Virus record (IMG/VR): IMGVR_UViG_3300025120_000036
Location: 1 to 64,000 of that record
Source: a virus
Reading direction: 5' to 3' (one strand)
Length of the DNA stretch: 64,000 bases
Shown here: piece by piece, positions 15,336-26,300 of the stretch
Layout of the letters: every line of letters starts with the position of its first letter
Numbering within the stretch: the first letter of the stretch is position 1
Translations under genes and position numbers: made by a program
The notes under the pieces: model-generated
Databases searched by the model: none
The model's input: the letters and a program-made list of their open reading frames with translations, nothing else
Told to the model about the DNA's origin: nothing

Positions 15336-16344
15336 CTAAATTGCTATAAATTGCCATTAATATTTTTTTGTCGTATGTTTGAGAATCTACGCTTTCTAAT
15401 TGTTTTACAACAATTTGATCTACTGAATCAAACTTTTCGATAGTGGCTGTTGTTTGTTGTGCTTGATCAACCTGTTCAGGAATAAGTTGTAGTTCTCGTA
15501 GTTTGTATTTGTCTATAAATGTTTCTCTAATAAAATTAGCTTCTTCGTATGAAATCTTAATGTCTAACGTTACTCTCACATACATTTTTTCTTTTAAAAG
15601 ACCTTCTGGGTCAGCTAACAGTTGACTTATTTTGTAATTTCTATATCTAGGCATATTAGGATAATTGATATATTTTGGTGTACCGCCGTGTTCTAATATC
15701 ATCATGCCTCGTTCGTCATCACCAGCATCTGCATAGTTGTGTGGAAAAGCGTTGCCCATATACACAATATTGTTTCTTACTTGTCTTTTGTGAAAGTGTC
15801 CTGTAAACACATATTGTTGATTTACAAAATGTTCTGCTTTTATGCCACCTACATCTGGCATATCTACCATAGCGTTCATCTTAAAGTACGGCAATTCAAA
15901 GTGTCCAAAAATATACTTTTGTTTTAGTTGGGGAATACGTTTCCATTCATCTTGCACAACCCATGGAATAATTGCAACATCTTCTTCTTCAATCCACTCA
16001 TTTACTATTTTTATGTTTGGAATATTTCTTATAAACTCCATACTGTTTATTTCTCTTTTGTCTCTGTAAAATAAATCGTGATTACCCATAATGACGTAAA
16101 CTTTTTCAAATGCGGCGGATAGTCTTTCCATATTGGAAACTGTGTAGTTCATTGTAGATACGTTTGTAGATGATCTATGGTGGTGCCAGTCGCCTAAGAA
16201 TATACAAGTTTCGCAACCTTGAGCTTTAGCTTGTTCTATGAACCAATGAACAAAAGCTTCGCAATCGTCATTGTGTACTCTTGAATTGCCTTTCATTCCA
16301 AAGTGAATGTCAGTAAAACAAGCAACCTTTTTAAACATTGCCAT
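15322..16344 (-). CDS. 47: Recombination endonuclease subunit gp47 (Mre11-like)
   Basis: A 340-residue calcineurin-type phosphoesterase. Metal-binding motifs appear in order: TDIHFG near residue 12, LGDWHHHR near 50, MGNHDLFYRD near 86, FGHFELPY near 147 and TGHFHKRQ near 176. This is the nuclease subunit that works with gp46. It overlaps gp55 by one base and gp46 by 14 bases, so gp55, gp47 and gp46 form one leftward operon. Confidence 0.95.
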   Translation of the reverse strand: MAMFKKVACFTDIHFGMKGNSRVHNDDCEAFVHWFIEQAKAQGCETCIFLGDWHHHRSSTNVSTMNYTVSNMERLSAAFEKVYVIMGNHDLFYRDKREINSMEFIRNIPNIKIVNEWIEEEDVAIIPWVVQDEWKRIPQLKQKYIFGHFELPYFKMNAMVDMPDVGGIKAEHFVNQQYVFTGHFHKRQVRNNIVYMGNAFPHNYADAGDDERGMMILEHGGTPKYINYPNMPRYRNYKISQLLADPEGLLKEKMYVRVTLDIKISYEEANFIRETFIDKYKLRELQLIPEQVDQAQQTTATIEKFDSVDQIVVKQLESVDSQTYDKKILMAIYSNLDVNS

Positions 16345-17330
16345 TATTTTTTATGTTCCTCTTGTATTTTTCTTTGTATCTCTTGAAGCTTTTCTGTTGG
16401 TGTGTCTTTGTATTTTAAAATAGAATAATCCATTTTTCCAGTTTTTTTATAGTGTTTGTTGAATAGCGCCATTGATGTCTTTGTTGCTACTTTTACTGTA
16501 GACTGTGATTCTTTTATTTGTTTATTTTGTCTTGCAATCTGTTCGCTCATCTGCCTAGTCATACTTGGCATCATGTTATTTTGTTCCATAATATCATCTC
16601 TAATATTTTGATTTTTCTTTTCAATGTTTAATATTCTAGTAAATGAATTTGTTATAGCCGCTGTGTAATAAGCAAACGGATTTTCAGATTTTGATTCATC
16701 AAACTGTAAACCTATTTGACTTAACTGCATTAGTGCTTGTGATTGCATTTCGTCATTGTAGGTATAACCTCTCCAGTTTGAACGTGTTCCATATCTTTCA
16801 CAAAGTTTCATATACATCTTGGCTAGTTTTTCTGTAATTGTTCCATGTTTATTATCAAAGTATCCGTTACTCAAACCACCAACCCAATGTGACTTGCCTA
16901 CAAGTTTAACTTTTGCTTTTTTATCTAAACGATAATGTTGGAATGGAGGAAAGTTACATTTTGTATGATGATCAGCAACAGTTTTAGGATTGTTTTTTCG
17001 TGTGCTATCTTTGGGTATATGATCAAAGGACATTACACGAAAAACTAAATCTGTTTTTTCGATCTTCCTAGGAGACACTTCAAAGTCTGCCATTTTTAAC
17101 TTGTTTCTTTTTCCAGCTTCAGCTTTGGCTTTTTCCCATGCTATTTGTGTCATTCTTTTGGCACGTGCTTTTCTGGCTTTTGCAACAGTGGCCGCATTTA
17201 TTTTTTTTACGTCAGGCACTATGACGTCATAGTGTGCGTCTTCAGGATCAACATAAGAACAATAGGTATTTTTGCTCTTGTGTATTTCAGCCATCAAATC
17301 ACGGTTGTTTAAATAATTTACTCTTTTCAT
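16344..17330 (-). CDS. 55: Late-transcription sigma factor gp55
   Basis: A 328-residue protein. The central region, EMQSQALMQLSQIGLQF, then SENPFAYYTAAITNSFTRIL and EKKNQNIRDDI, matches the region-2-like domain of T4 gp55, which recognises TATAAATA. T4 gp55 is only 185 residues; here there is an additional N-terminal segment of about 170 residues and a charged C-terminal tail. The short hydrophobic clamp-binding C-terminus of T4 gp55 is not evident. Late promoters of the right sequence occur in this window. It is the first gene of the gp55-gp47-gp46 operon. Confidence 0.8.
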   Translation of the reverse strand: MKRVNYLNNRDLMAEIHKSKNTYCSYVDPEDAHYDVIVPDVKKINAATVAKARKARAKRMTQIAWEKAKAEAGKRNKLKMADFEVSPRKIEKTDLVFRVMSFDHIPKDSTRKNNPKTVADHHTKCNFPPFQHYRLDKKAKVKLVGKSHWVGGLSNGYFDNKHGTITEKLAKMYMKLCERYGTRSNWRGYTYNDEMQSQALMQLSQIGLQFDESKSENPFAYYTAAITNSFTRILNIEKKNQNIRDDIMEQNNMMPSMTRQMSEQIARQNKQIKESQSTVKVATKTSMALFNKHYKKTGKMDYSILKYKDTPTEKLQEIQRKIQEEHKK

Positions 17331-17430
17331 AATTCTCTTTCTATGTTAATTAAGATGACCACAAACAGGTCTGTTGAAATGTACTCTAAACTGTGCCGTA
17401 TGGGGAATTAAATGCGCCTATTATTGTGCC

Positions 17431-17438
17431 TATAAATA
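17431..17438 (+). promoter_or_regulatory. Late promoter, exact TATAAATA, for gp48 and the baseplate operon
   Basis: An exact consensus 24 bases before the gp48 ATG at 17462. It lies in the 131-base gap between the divergent gp55 and gp48 genes. No other promoter is evident until 23315, so it should drive gp48 to gp25. Confidence 0.8.
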
Positions 17439-17461
17439 TTGTTTATTATACTATATTTTTT

Positions 17462-18373
17462 ATGAGTACACAACCTTTTGAAAACAATAACCAGAACACT
17501 TTAGGCAAGTCTATAGGGCGAGCCGCCTCTAACGTTTTTAACAGAACATTGGGCAGACTTTTTGGTGCAGGTTTAAAAAGAGGAGGTGAGGGTCTAATAG
17601 GGGATCAAAGAGCAACAGCACGTTGGAATACTCGTAGCGGCAACACAGACTGGCGTGTAAAACTTACTTTACCAACTAACAGTAATTTAAGAGAAATGTT
17701 TTTTGCAGATAATAACAAAACAACAACCGGTGTAAATTACAAGTTATTAAATGCTTTGACAGGAGCAGGCGGAGTAATTTTTCCAATTACACCATCAGTC
17801 ATTATACAGCACCAAGCCAATTATTCACAACTAGCAACAACTCATGCAAACTATCCTTACTATGCATATCAAAATTCTGAACCAGCAAACATGACCATTG
17901 TGGGAGAATTTCCTGTACAGAACCAAACAGATGCGGCATACTGGGTAGGTACAATTCATTTCTTAAGAGCAGTAACAAAAATGTTTTTTGGTGGAGCAGA
18001 TGCAACAAGAGGAAATCCACCACCAATTTTAAAATTAAATGGATACGGAAATCATGTTTTTAAAAATGTACCTGTAATTGTAACAAACTTTACTTGTGAA
18101 TTAAGATCTGATGTAGATTACATTGCAACATCACAAGGACCACAAATACGTAATCCTTCAAATCAACAAACACCCGATGATGGTTTTATAACTGCACAAT
18201 CAACAAGTGCCATTCCGGAAACATGGGCACCTAGCCTTTCAACAATAACAGTGCAACTACAACCAGTCTATTCAAGAGACACTGTAAAAAACTTTTCAAT
18301 GAGAGATTTTGTTAATGGCAATCTAAGTAATTTTGGTTCTAAAGGAAACCAAGAAGGAGTAGGGTTCATTTAA
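17462..18373 (+). CDS. 48: Baseplate tail-tube cap protein gp48
   Basis: A 303-residue protein, taking the ATG at 17462 (MSTQPFENNNQ). The longer in-frame start at 17393 would lie upstream of the late promoter and adds a hydrophobic 23-residue stretch. Features are FPITPSVIIQHQANYSQL, a Gln/Asn-rich centre with MTIVGEFPVQNQTDAAYWVG, and LKLNGYGNHVFKNVPVIVTNF, matching gp48 of marine T4-like phages. In T4, gp48 and gp54 form the base on which the tail tube polymerises. The stop overlaps the next start in TAATG. Confidence 0.85.
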   Translation: MSTQPFENNNQNTLGKSIGRAASNVFNRTLGRLFGAGLKRGGEGLIGDQRATARWNTRSGNTDWRVKLTLPTNSNLREMFFADNNKTTTGVNYKLLNALTGAGGVIFPITPSVIIQHQANYSQLATTHANYPYYAYQNSEPANMTIVGEFPVQNQTDAAYWVGTIHFLRAVTKMFFGGADATRGNPPPILKLNGYGNHVFKNVPVIVTNFTCELRSDVDYIATSQGPQIRNPSNQQTPDDGFITAQSTSAIPETWAPSLSTITVQLQPVYSRDTVKNFSMRDFVNGNLSNFGSKGNQEGVGFI

Positions 18374-18672
18374 TGGCTCAGTATTCAAACACATCACCTT
18401 ATTTTAACACAGAAGAAAATGCAATCAGTCTTGACTTTTTAGTGCCGAGAGCAATTACAGCCGATCAAGATGATACAACATATACAATTGATCAAATATA
18501 TGCTTACAGGCCTGACCTATTGGCATACGATTTATACGGCTCACCGAGACTTTGGTGGGTGTTTGCACAAAGAAACCCCAATCAAATAGAAGATCCAATA
18601 TACGATTTTGCCCCGGGAGTCACAATTCAAATTCCAAAATTAAGTAATTTGAAAACAGACTTAGGAATTTAA
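18373..18672 (+). CDS. 53: Baseplate wedge protein gp53 (LysM-like)
   Basis: A 99-residue protein; the central RPDLLAYDLYGSPRLWWVFA is the LysM-like signature of gp53, followed by a short VTIQIPKLS. T4 gp53 is about 196 residues; the shorter form retains only the core. It is translationally coupled to gp48 (TAATG) and followed after one base by the large hub-like gene. Confidence 0.8.
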   Translation: MAQYSNTSPYFNTEENAISLDFLVPRAITADQDDTTYTIDQIYAYRPDLLAYDLYGSPRLWWVFAQRNPNQIEDPIYDFAPGVTIQIPKLSNLKTDLGI

Positions 18673-18673
18673 A

Positions 18674-20770
18674 ATGGCATACCAACCAGGCGATACAGGC
18701 ACAGTGAAAGAAGCGTTCACTGAAAAAACAATAAGCCAAGAATTAAAAACTGACGTAGATAGATTTGTTGATGCAAACAGACTGCATAAATTTGCAACCT
18801 ACAACTATGTTCTTACGCTTTCAGGTTTAAGTAGAACACAACTTGATAATCCAAAAAGCATTTTAAAAGATCCTGCACACGATATTATCGCTAGAACAGG
18901 AGGTATAGGCGATGCTGAAGAATTTGCCAATTCAAACATACAATTTGGCACAGGGTATGGTAAAAAGTTTGAAGCTGAAGGATCAGATGATTTTGCTAGA
19001 ACTCTAAAAATAAAAAGAGAAGTAGGAGCCACAGCAGAACAATACAATAAAACTCTTAAAAAAAACAGAGACATTTATTTTGAAAGAGTAGAAATTGACA
19101 GCTATCCAAGGCCTAACGCAGATAGAAAATTAATGAATTATACCAAGATAGAAATGACAATGAGTGAACCCAACGGCATTACTTTTTGGGAAAAAATAAG
19201 AGCGGCCGCATTCAACGGAGGTTACCTTGACCACACAGATGCACCTTTCTTACTTACAATAGAATTTAAAGGATACGACTCTAAAGGAGATCCTGTGCTT
19301 GACGCTGTGCAAAAAAGATTTTTGCCTATAAGATTGACTCAATCTAGTTTACAAATGAATGCAGGCGGTACTACTTACACATTAACAGCACAACCATGGA
19401 CAGAATTTGCAATGGTTAACACTTTTTTATACACTAGAGGGCAAGGAAAAATGTCAGGACGAGGCAACGATCTAAGAAGTTATCTAAATGATTTTCAAAA
19501 TACTTTAAACACAATCATGAAAAGTGAAGTTAAGAGAGGTGTTAGAGAATATGAAGACGTATACAAAATTACTGCAGATCCAGATATAGGTGACACAGGT
19601 TCAACAAGTATTCAAGCTGGAACTGGAGACTATTCAAACAAATTTAAATCAACTGGATTTTTTGGAAACAAAGATCTACATTCTATGACTTTTAGAAAAG
19701 GTACATCGATTGCTAAAATATTGGAAGATTTTGTAAAACAATTTCCGCAATACAGTGAGATTGATAAAATTTGTGATATTTATTGGAATCAAGTTCAAGC
19801 ATCTACGGCATACGACGAAGCAGATGGATCAGCTCCAACGCCATGGGTGCCTTGGTTTAAAATTATTACAACAGTAAAAGTTGAAAAAGAGTTTGATAGA
19901 ACTTTAAAATCACACAAAAGAACAATTCACTATCATGTCCAGCCGTATAAAATTCATGTTGGAAACTTTGCGAGAGCAGGCATGGGCGGATATGACACTT
20001 GGAATCAATATGTAAAAAAAAAGTACAATTACATTTACACAGGAGAAAATCTTGACATATTGGATTTAAATGTAGAATACAATGCAAGTTATTATCAATC
20101 AAAATTAATTGATGGAGGATCAGCACAAGGAAATAATGATCTAAGTCCAAGTTTATTTAAAAAAGTAATACAATATTTTGGCAAAAGAACCTATCCAGAG
20201 CCTGGACTGCCACTGAAACAAAATGTTACAACATCCAAAGGAGAAGATCCTGAACAAGTTGGCTTAGAAGTTGGATTACAGGCACAACAGTTTTACGATT
20301 ATCTTACTAATCCAAAAGGAGACATGGTTAATGTAGACATGAAAATTATGGGAGACCCTGCATTTTTAGGGCAAGATTTTGCACTACCAATGACTGATCC
20401 TGGATTTGGAGGCAGTTATGATAAAAAAATTCAAGTAGGTGGAGTAAAAGGTTTTGAATTTGATACAGAAAAAGGTTGTTTTAATTTTGACAATGCAGAA
20501 CCAGTTGTATCATTAGATTTTAAATTTCCAACAGACTTTGATGAAGGCACAGGACTTTATGAGTTCACCAAAGGTGATACCCCACAGTTTACAGGAATAT
20601 ATAGAGTTAACAGAGTAGTAAGCGTTATGGAAACTGGACAATTTACGCAAAATTTAGAAATGACAAGATTCAATAATCAAAAAGGAAGTTCAAAAGCAGT
20701 AAAACAAGAATTAAAAGAACTTAAAACAGCTAGTCAATTACCACCACCAATAGAGGACAACGTCGCATAA
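18674..20770 (+). CDS. 27: Baseplate hub protein, gp27-like by position
   Basis: A 698-residue beta-rich protein with no enzyme motif. It contains FERVEIDSYPRPNADRKL near residue 140, TIEFKGYDSKGDPV near 205 and ends with GIYRVNRVVSVMETGQFTQN, a pattern of tail hub proteins in which a final domain wraps the spike. It immediately precedes gp5 and overlaps it by one base (TAATG), the position of gp27 in many T4-like marine phages. T4 gp27 is 391 residues, so this is much larger. Identity is inferred from position and tail-hub character. Confidence 0.55.
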   Translation: MAYQPGDTGTVKEAFTEKTISQELKTDVDRFVDANRLHKFATYNYVLTLSGLSRTQLDNPKSILKDPAHDIIARTGGIGDAEEFANSNIQFGTGYGKKFEAEGSDDFARTLKIKREVGATAEQYNKTLKKNRDIYFERVEIDSYPRPNADRKLMNYTKIEMTMSEPNGITFWEKIRAAAFNGGYLDHTDAPFLLTIEFKGYDSKGDPVLDAVQKRFLPIRLTQSSLQMNAGGTTYTLTAQPWTEFAMVNTFLYTRGQGKMSGRGNDLRSYLNDFQNTLNTIMKSEVKRGVREYEDVYKITADPDIGDTGSTSIQAGTGDYSNKFKSTGFFGNKDLHSMTFRKGTSIAKILEDFVKQFPQYSEIDKICDIYWNQVQASTAYDEADGSAPTPWVPWFKIITTVKVEKEFDRTLKSHKRTIHYHVQPYKIHVGNFARAGMGGYDTWNQYVKKKYNYIYTGENLDILDLNVEYNASYYQSKLIDGGSAQGNNDLSPSLFKKVIQYFGKRTYPEPGLPLKQNVTTSKGEDPEQVGLEVGLQAQQFYDYLTNPKGDMVNVDMKIMGDPAFLGQDFALPMTDPGFGGSYDKKIQVGGVKGFEFDTEKGCFNFDNAEPVVSLDFKFPTDFDEGTGLYEFTKGDTPQFTGIYRVNRVVSVMETGQFTQNLEMTRFNNQKGSSKAVKQELKELKTASQLPPPIEDNVA

Positions 20771-22890
20771 TGTTAAACGTAAGTGGACACCAAAGCACAA
20801 AGAAATTAACAGGAGAGTCATCTTATACAACATTAGACTCTGGTCCATATGTGGCTGTTGTCAAAGACAATGTTGATCCAACACGTATGGGAAGATTGAA
20901 GGTTGTTATTCCAGCATTAGCAGGAACCAGCAGTATCAGTGAAAGCGAATTAATCAGCGTTGAATATGCTCCGCCTTTCTATGGGGCAAAAAGCCCTGAA
21001 GCAACAAATAGCTCCTCCACAGCAAGTTATAAAGATTCACAGCACTCTTATGGTATGTGGATGGTACCACCTGATATAGATTCTCGTGTGCTAGTAATTT
21101 TTGCAGAAGGCAAAATTAGTTTAGGTTATTGGATAGCCTGTGTACAACAACCGTTTATTAACAACATGACGCCAGGTATTGCAAGTGCAGATACTAGTGC
21201 TGAAGACACTAACGACTTTGGCCAAACTAATCAAGAGTTGTATGGAGCAGATAAGTTACCCGCAGGAGAAGTTAATAGACAATTTTATGCAAATGCTTCA
21301 TTAAAAGGATTTGACAAACTTAAAAAACCTATACACCCTTTTGCCAAAACATTGAGAGATCAAGGGTTGGTACAAGATAATGTGCGTGGAACAACAACCT
21401 CTTCTAGCAGAAGAGAAACGCCAAGTAATGTGTTTGGCATCAGTACTCCGGGTCCTATAGACAAAAGAGTTGCTAAAAAAGACAAACTTGGACCTAATGA
21501 TCGATTACAAAACAAAAATACAACAAGAAAAACAGGACATACTTTTGTAATGGATGATGGCGATGAAAACGGAGATAATCATCTAGTACGATTAAGAACA
21601 AGTTCTGGTCATCAATTGGTAATGCACGACTCAGCAGGGGTTATGTATTTGGCCAATTCCGAAGGAACAGTCTGGATGGAATTTTCTAACAACGGACTTG
21701 TAGATGTTTATGCACAGACAGGATACAATTTAAGATCAGGAGCAGATATTAATTTCCATGCAGAAGGAAATATTAATATGTACGCAAACAAAAATATAAA
21801 AATTAAAGCAAACGAATCAACCGGCGGAGTGAGTCTTGATGGATCAAGAATAAATGCTTTGGCTTCAGACGATGTTAGAATAGAAGGCAGAAACGTTTAT
21901 ACAAAAGCATCTTCACAGATAATAGCAGACGCTGGTTTAAGAAATATTCAACAAGGTATGGGTAGAGTAGACCTAATAGGAGGTCAAGTACACTTTAATA
22001 GTTTTGGCACAATAGGAAACCTAGTGCCAACTTTAACAAGAACAAGTTTTTTAGATCCAGATGGATCAGGCACAGGTACAGCTTTAACATCTTATCCTGA
22101 TGTATCATTGAGATCCGTAGGATCAATATATGAAGTAGACAGAGGATTGCCGGGTATGTCAGGTATGAGAGTACCAACACACGAACCGTTTTGGGGACAT
22201 CAGGATCGTAATCCAGCTTTTGGATCTGTTGGCGGAACAACCAATAGTCCAGGCACAGTAGGATTTGTAGAAAGTGCAAATAGAAATAGTGATCTTGCTT
22301 CCATTAAATGGGCTCAATACAGATCAGACTTACTTACAGACTTTGCAAAAAATCCAACCAAAACTTTTGAAAATGCATTAAGTAATTTTAACAACTCATA
22401 TAGTGCAAATTATAGTGTAGATGTAAATTATTTGACAAGTGGTGTGTTAGGATATACTGCACTACCAGAAGCAGTATCAGAAACATATCAACAACTTACT
22501 TCAGCTGTCAACACAGGTGGTGCAAATTTAAAAAACGTATTGATCAACGAATCAGGTGTGTTGTACACCGAAGGAACAAACAAAATTGTAAATATTCCAA
22601 ACACAAATAAAGTTACAGGAACATTAAATAAAGTTTCATCTACAGTAAACACAATTGGCACATTATTATCTGATGGAACAGGAACAAATATTGGCGGAAC
22701 GATACAAGGAATAACAGGACCAGCAAACACACTAAACAATTTGACTAAAGTTACAAGTACATATAAAAATGTAGTTGGAGGAAAAGTTACCTCAGTAGTA
22801 CAGACAGCAGAGGCGGTAAGTACAGTTGCACGAGCTGTTAGCACTGTTGGTAAAGTTGCTAGAAGCATAGGAAAAGTATTTGGATTTTAA
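20770..22890 (+). CDS. 5: Baseplate central spike gp5 without lysozyme domain
   Basis: A 706-residue protein. The N-terminal OB-like domain (DPTRMGRLKVVIPAL, then VSYAPPFYG-like segment) and the C-terminal beta-helix (GHTFVMDDGDENGDNHLV, SGADINFHAEGNINMYANK) are those of gp5/VgrG spikes. Between them, residues about 150-245 are short and polar, leaving no room for the 160-residue lysozyme domain of T4 gp5. After the spike, residues 480-706 form an extra Thr/Asn/Val-rich region. So the tail punctures without its own muramidase, or that activity is elsewhere. Confidence 0.82.
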   Translation: MLNVSGHQSTKKLTGESSYTTLDSGPYVAVVKDNVDPTRMGRLKVVIPALAGTSSISESELISVEYAPPFYGAKSPEATNSSSTASYKDSQHSYGMWMVPPDIDSRVLVIFAEGKISLGYWIACVQQPFINNMTPGIASADTSAEDTNDFGQTNQELYGADKLPAGEVNRQFYANASLKGFDKLKKPIHPFAKTLRDQGLVQDNVRGTTTSSSRRETPSNVFGISTPGPIDKRVAKKDKLGPNDRLQNKNTTRKTGHTFVMDDGDENGDNHLVRLRTSSGHQLVMHDSAGVMYLANSEGTVWMEFSNNGLVDVYAQTGYNLRSGADINFHAEGNINMYANKNIKIKANESTGGVSLDGSRINALASDDVRIEGRNVYTKASSQIIADAGLRNIQQGMGRVDLIGGQVHFNSFGTIGNLVPTLTRTSFLDPDGSGTGTALTSYPDVSLRSVGSIYEVDRGLPGMSGMRVPTHEPFWGHQDRNPAFGSVGGTTNSPGTVGFVESANRNSDLASIKWAQYRSDLLTDFAKNPTKTFENALSNFNNSYSANYSVDVNYLTSGVLGYTALPEAVSETYQQLTSAVNTGGANLKNVLINESGVLYTEGTNKIVNIPNTNKVTGTLNKVSSTVNTIGTLLSDGTGTNIGGTIQGITGPANTLNNLTKVTSTYKNVVGGKVTSVVQTAEAVSTVARAVSTVGKVARSIGKVFGF

Positions 22891-22892
22891 AA

Positions 22893-23294
22893 ATGGCAGA
22901 AAATAAAACATATCTACAAGGACAATCAATATTCAAAGGATTTAGTTCTAGAGCTGATAACAACAACTACAAACTGTATGATTTTGCTTTGATTAAGCAG
23001 GATTTAATAAACAGATTAAGTGTGAGAAAAGGTGAAAGAGTAGAAAATCCAGAATTTGGTACAATAATATATGATGTATTGTTTGAACCATTGACAGATG
23101 ATGTAAAACAAGCTGTTGCAGATGATATTACTGCAAATTTAAACGCAGATCCACGCCTACAAACAGAAGAAATCATAGTAAGCGAGTTTGAGCACGGTAT
23201 TGCTGTGCAGGCCACTATACGTTTTGTGCCCTACAATGTTGTAGAAAAGCTCACTTTTAGTTTTGATGAAGATAGCACTCTCCGTCTATCTTAA
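22893..23294 (+). CDS. 25: Baseplate wedge protein gp25
   Basis: A 133-residue protein with the gp25 fold: SVRKGERVENPEFGTIIYDVLFEPL includes the conserved Gly-Glu-Arg and Pro-x-Phe-Gly positions that correspond to the EPR core in contractile tails. It forms part of the wedge core with gp6 and gp7. The ATG follows the gp5 stop after 2 bases, with a purine-rich site inside gp5. Confidence 0.93.
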   Translation: MAENKTYLQGQSIFKGFSSRADNNNYKLYDFALIKQDLINRLSVRKGERVENPEFGTIIYDVLFEPLTDDVKQAVADDITANLNADPRLQTEEIIVSEFEHGIAVQATIRFVPYNVVEKLTFSFDEDSTLRLS

Positions 23295-23314
23295 TATACG
23301 CACTTTATATAATC

Positions 23315-23322
23315 AATAAATA
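23315..23322 (+). promoter_or_regulatory. Probable late promoter AATAAATA for gp6
   Basis: AATAAATA, one base from the TATAAATA consensus, lies 14 bases before the gp6 ATG in the short gp25-gp6 gap. It would boost the gp6 and gp7 transcripts. Confidence 0.45.
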
Positions 23323-23336
23323 TTCATACAAACAGT

Positions 23337-26300
23337 ATGGCCACAACAGATAGACAGAACAGATTACTAGTTGCTGAGGATTGGCGTAAAATTTACACCT
23401 CTTTCCAACAAGCAGATTTTAAATCATACGATTTTGAAACCATTCGTAGAACAATGGTAGCATATCTAAGAGAGAACTATCCTGATGATTTCAACGACTA
23501 TATTGAATCATCTGAATACGTTGCCTTACTAGATTTGATTGCATACATATCACAATCACTTTCATTTAGAGTAGATTTAAATGCCAGAGAAAATTTTTTA
23601 GAAACAGCAGAAAGAAGAAATTCGGTTTTAAGATTAGCAAGATTAATTAATTATAATGCCAAAAGAAATTTAGCGGCAACCGGATTATTAAAATATTCCT
23701 CAGTGTCAACAACTGAAAACATATCTGACTCAGCTGGAACAAATTTAGGCAACGTTACAGTTGTTTGGAATGATCCTACTAACTCAAATTACAGAGAACA
23801 GTTTATTAATATTTTAAACGCTGTGAATGTTTCAGGTCAAAGATTTGGCAAACCACAAGAGTCAGGCACTATTGGCGGAATTAAAACTGAAATTTACACA
23901 ACAAATTCTAACAACACAGATCTACCAGTTTTTAGTTTTAGAAGATCTGTTAGTGGAGTTGATAGAGCATTTGAAATAGTGCCAAGCACAATTGAAGCAT
24001 CAGAATCCATTTATGAAAAAACTCCAATACCAGGTGGTGGATTTACATACGTATACAGAACAGATGGCGCAGGTGATTCATCTAACAATACAGGATTTTT
24101 TAGTTTGTTCAAACAAGGAGCTTTACAAAATGTAGAATTCAACATTGATACACCAACTACAAATTTTATTCAACCATTAAATGTAAACAACATAAACAAT
24201 ACAGATGTTTGGCTTTATGGTTTAGATGATTTTGGCCAAGTGCAAAATTTATGGGACAAAGTTGCAACCACAGTTGGAAACAATGCAATTTATAATTCTT
24301 TAGCAAAAGATCAAAGAAACATCTACAACGTTATTACAAAAAACAATGATGCGGTTGATCTTGTGTTTGGAGATGGCAATTTTTCAAATCTTCCTTCAGG
24401 TAGATTTAAAACATATTACAGAGTTTCAGACAACGCAACATTCTCAGTACAACCTACAGATATTAGCAACATTACTTTTAGCTTAGGCTACACAGATAAA
24501 AATGGTGGCGGACAAACACTTACAGTTACAGCATCATTACAACAATCAATTTACAACGCATCTGCAACAGAAAGTTCAGATTCAATAAAAGAAAAAGCGC
24601 CACAAGTTTATTATTCTCAAAACAGAATGATTACAGCAGAAGATTACAATGTTGTGCCTTTATCAGCATCTCAAGACATTGTTAAAGCAAAAGCAACAAA
24701 TAGAACAGCTTCAGGTATATCAAGAGCTAAAGAAATTATTGATCCTACAGGAGCATATTCAAATGTAAACACTTTTGCAGATGACGGAATTCTTTACAGA
24801 GAAGATACTATGCCAAGTTTTACTTTTACTTTTGCAAATCAAAATGAAATATTAAACACAATTAATAATAATGTTGAAGGAAAATTAAAACAAGCATCAT
24901 CAAGACAATTTTTTTACAAAAATTATGGTACAAAACCTTTAAGCACTTTAAGTGCAAGTTGGGTATCAACTACTACAGGCACTAATACTAATACAGGTTA
25001 CTTTAATGCAGGCGGTCCTTTGTCTGTTGGAGAATATGCAACCTCAAATTTAAAGTATGCTACTGTAGGCGCATTAATAAAATTTACTTCGCCAGATACT
25101 AGAGAATTTTTAAATGGCAAATTAGTCACTGCAAACTCCACTGATGCAGAAGATAGATCATGGGCAAAAGTTAGTGCAGTCACAGGTGACGGAGCAAACT
25201 CTGGTGTAGGAAATTTAGAATCAGGAATAGGACCAATTACACTTAATAATGTAATACCTGCCAATGCAGTATTGAACGCAATTTTTCCTGTATTTGCTAC
25301 AACCTTTACAGCAACTCTAAAAACTGATTTGATAGATAGAATTAATTCTTACGAAACTTTTGGTTTAAGATACAACGTAGATTTAGGCGAATGGGTTGTA
25401 ATTTCCTCAGCAAATTTAAGTACAGATACAACTTTTTCATTGAGTAATGCTGGAAGTACTGCGTCTACTAATTCAGATGCAAGTTGGTTCTTTAAGTTTA
25501 CAAATGACGGAAACACATACACGGTAGCATACAGATCATTAGCTTATATTTTTGAATCAGAAAGTCAAAACAAATTTCATTTTGATAAAACAGAAAAAAT
25601 TTACGATTATACCACAGGAAAATCAGTTAAAGACACAGTAACAATTTTAAAAAACAACACAATAGTTTCAACAGGATTAGGTGTTGGTTATCAATTACCA
25701 TGGCAAGTTGTAGACACTGTTGAAGAAGCTGACGGATACCAGGACAACAGAAAAGTACAAGTTGGATTCCTCGATGATGACGATGACGGAGTTGTTGACA
25801 ATCCTGAACTTTTTGATATAATTGTTGAGCCAGATACTAGTGTATCAACAAAATTTGTATTCTTTGAAAAATATACAAGTTACAACAATATACAAAGATT
25901 CAAACCGTATGCTTCATCTAATTTTGTAATAGCCGAAAACGAAACAAGTATAACATTACCAGGTGCATACACAGACGGACAACTGTTTTATTTTTATGCT
26001 ACCGATGAAGATGTTATTAAAAAATATGATTCAACAGCAATATCATTGACTACCACAACAGATTATATTGCAAGAAGAGGTAGATCAAGTATTGATTTCA
26101 AATACAAACACAACGCAGGACAAGACACAAGAATTGATCCTAGTGTTAGTAACATTGTTGATTTATATCTATTAGAAAGGAATTATGATTCAAGATTTAG
26201 AGGATGGTTAAGAGAAGGCGGAACAAAACCAACAGCTTCTACATCGGATCAATTAAGAATTAGTTATAGCGGATTTTTGAATCCACTAAAAGGATTATCT

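Noticed and set aside
17393-17461. Upstream start for gp48
   Set aside because: It would start before the late promoter at 17431-17438 and adds residues unlike gp48.
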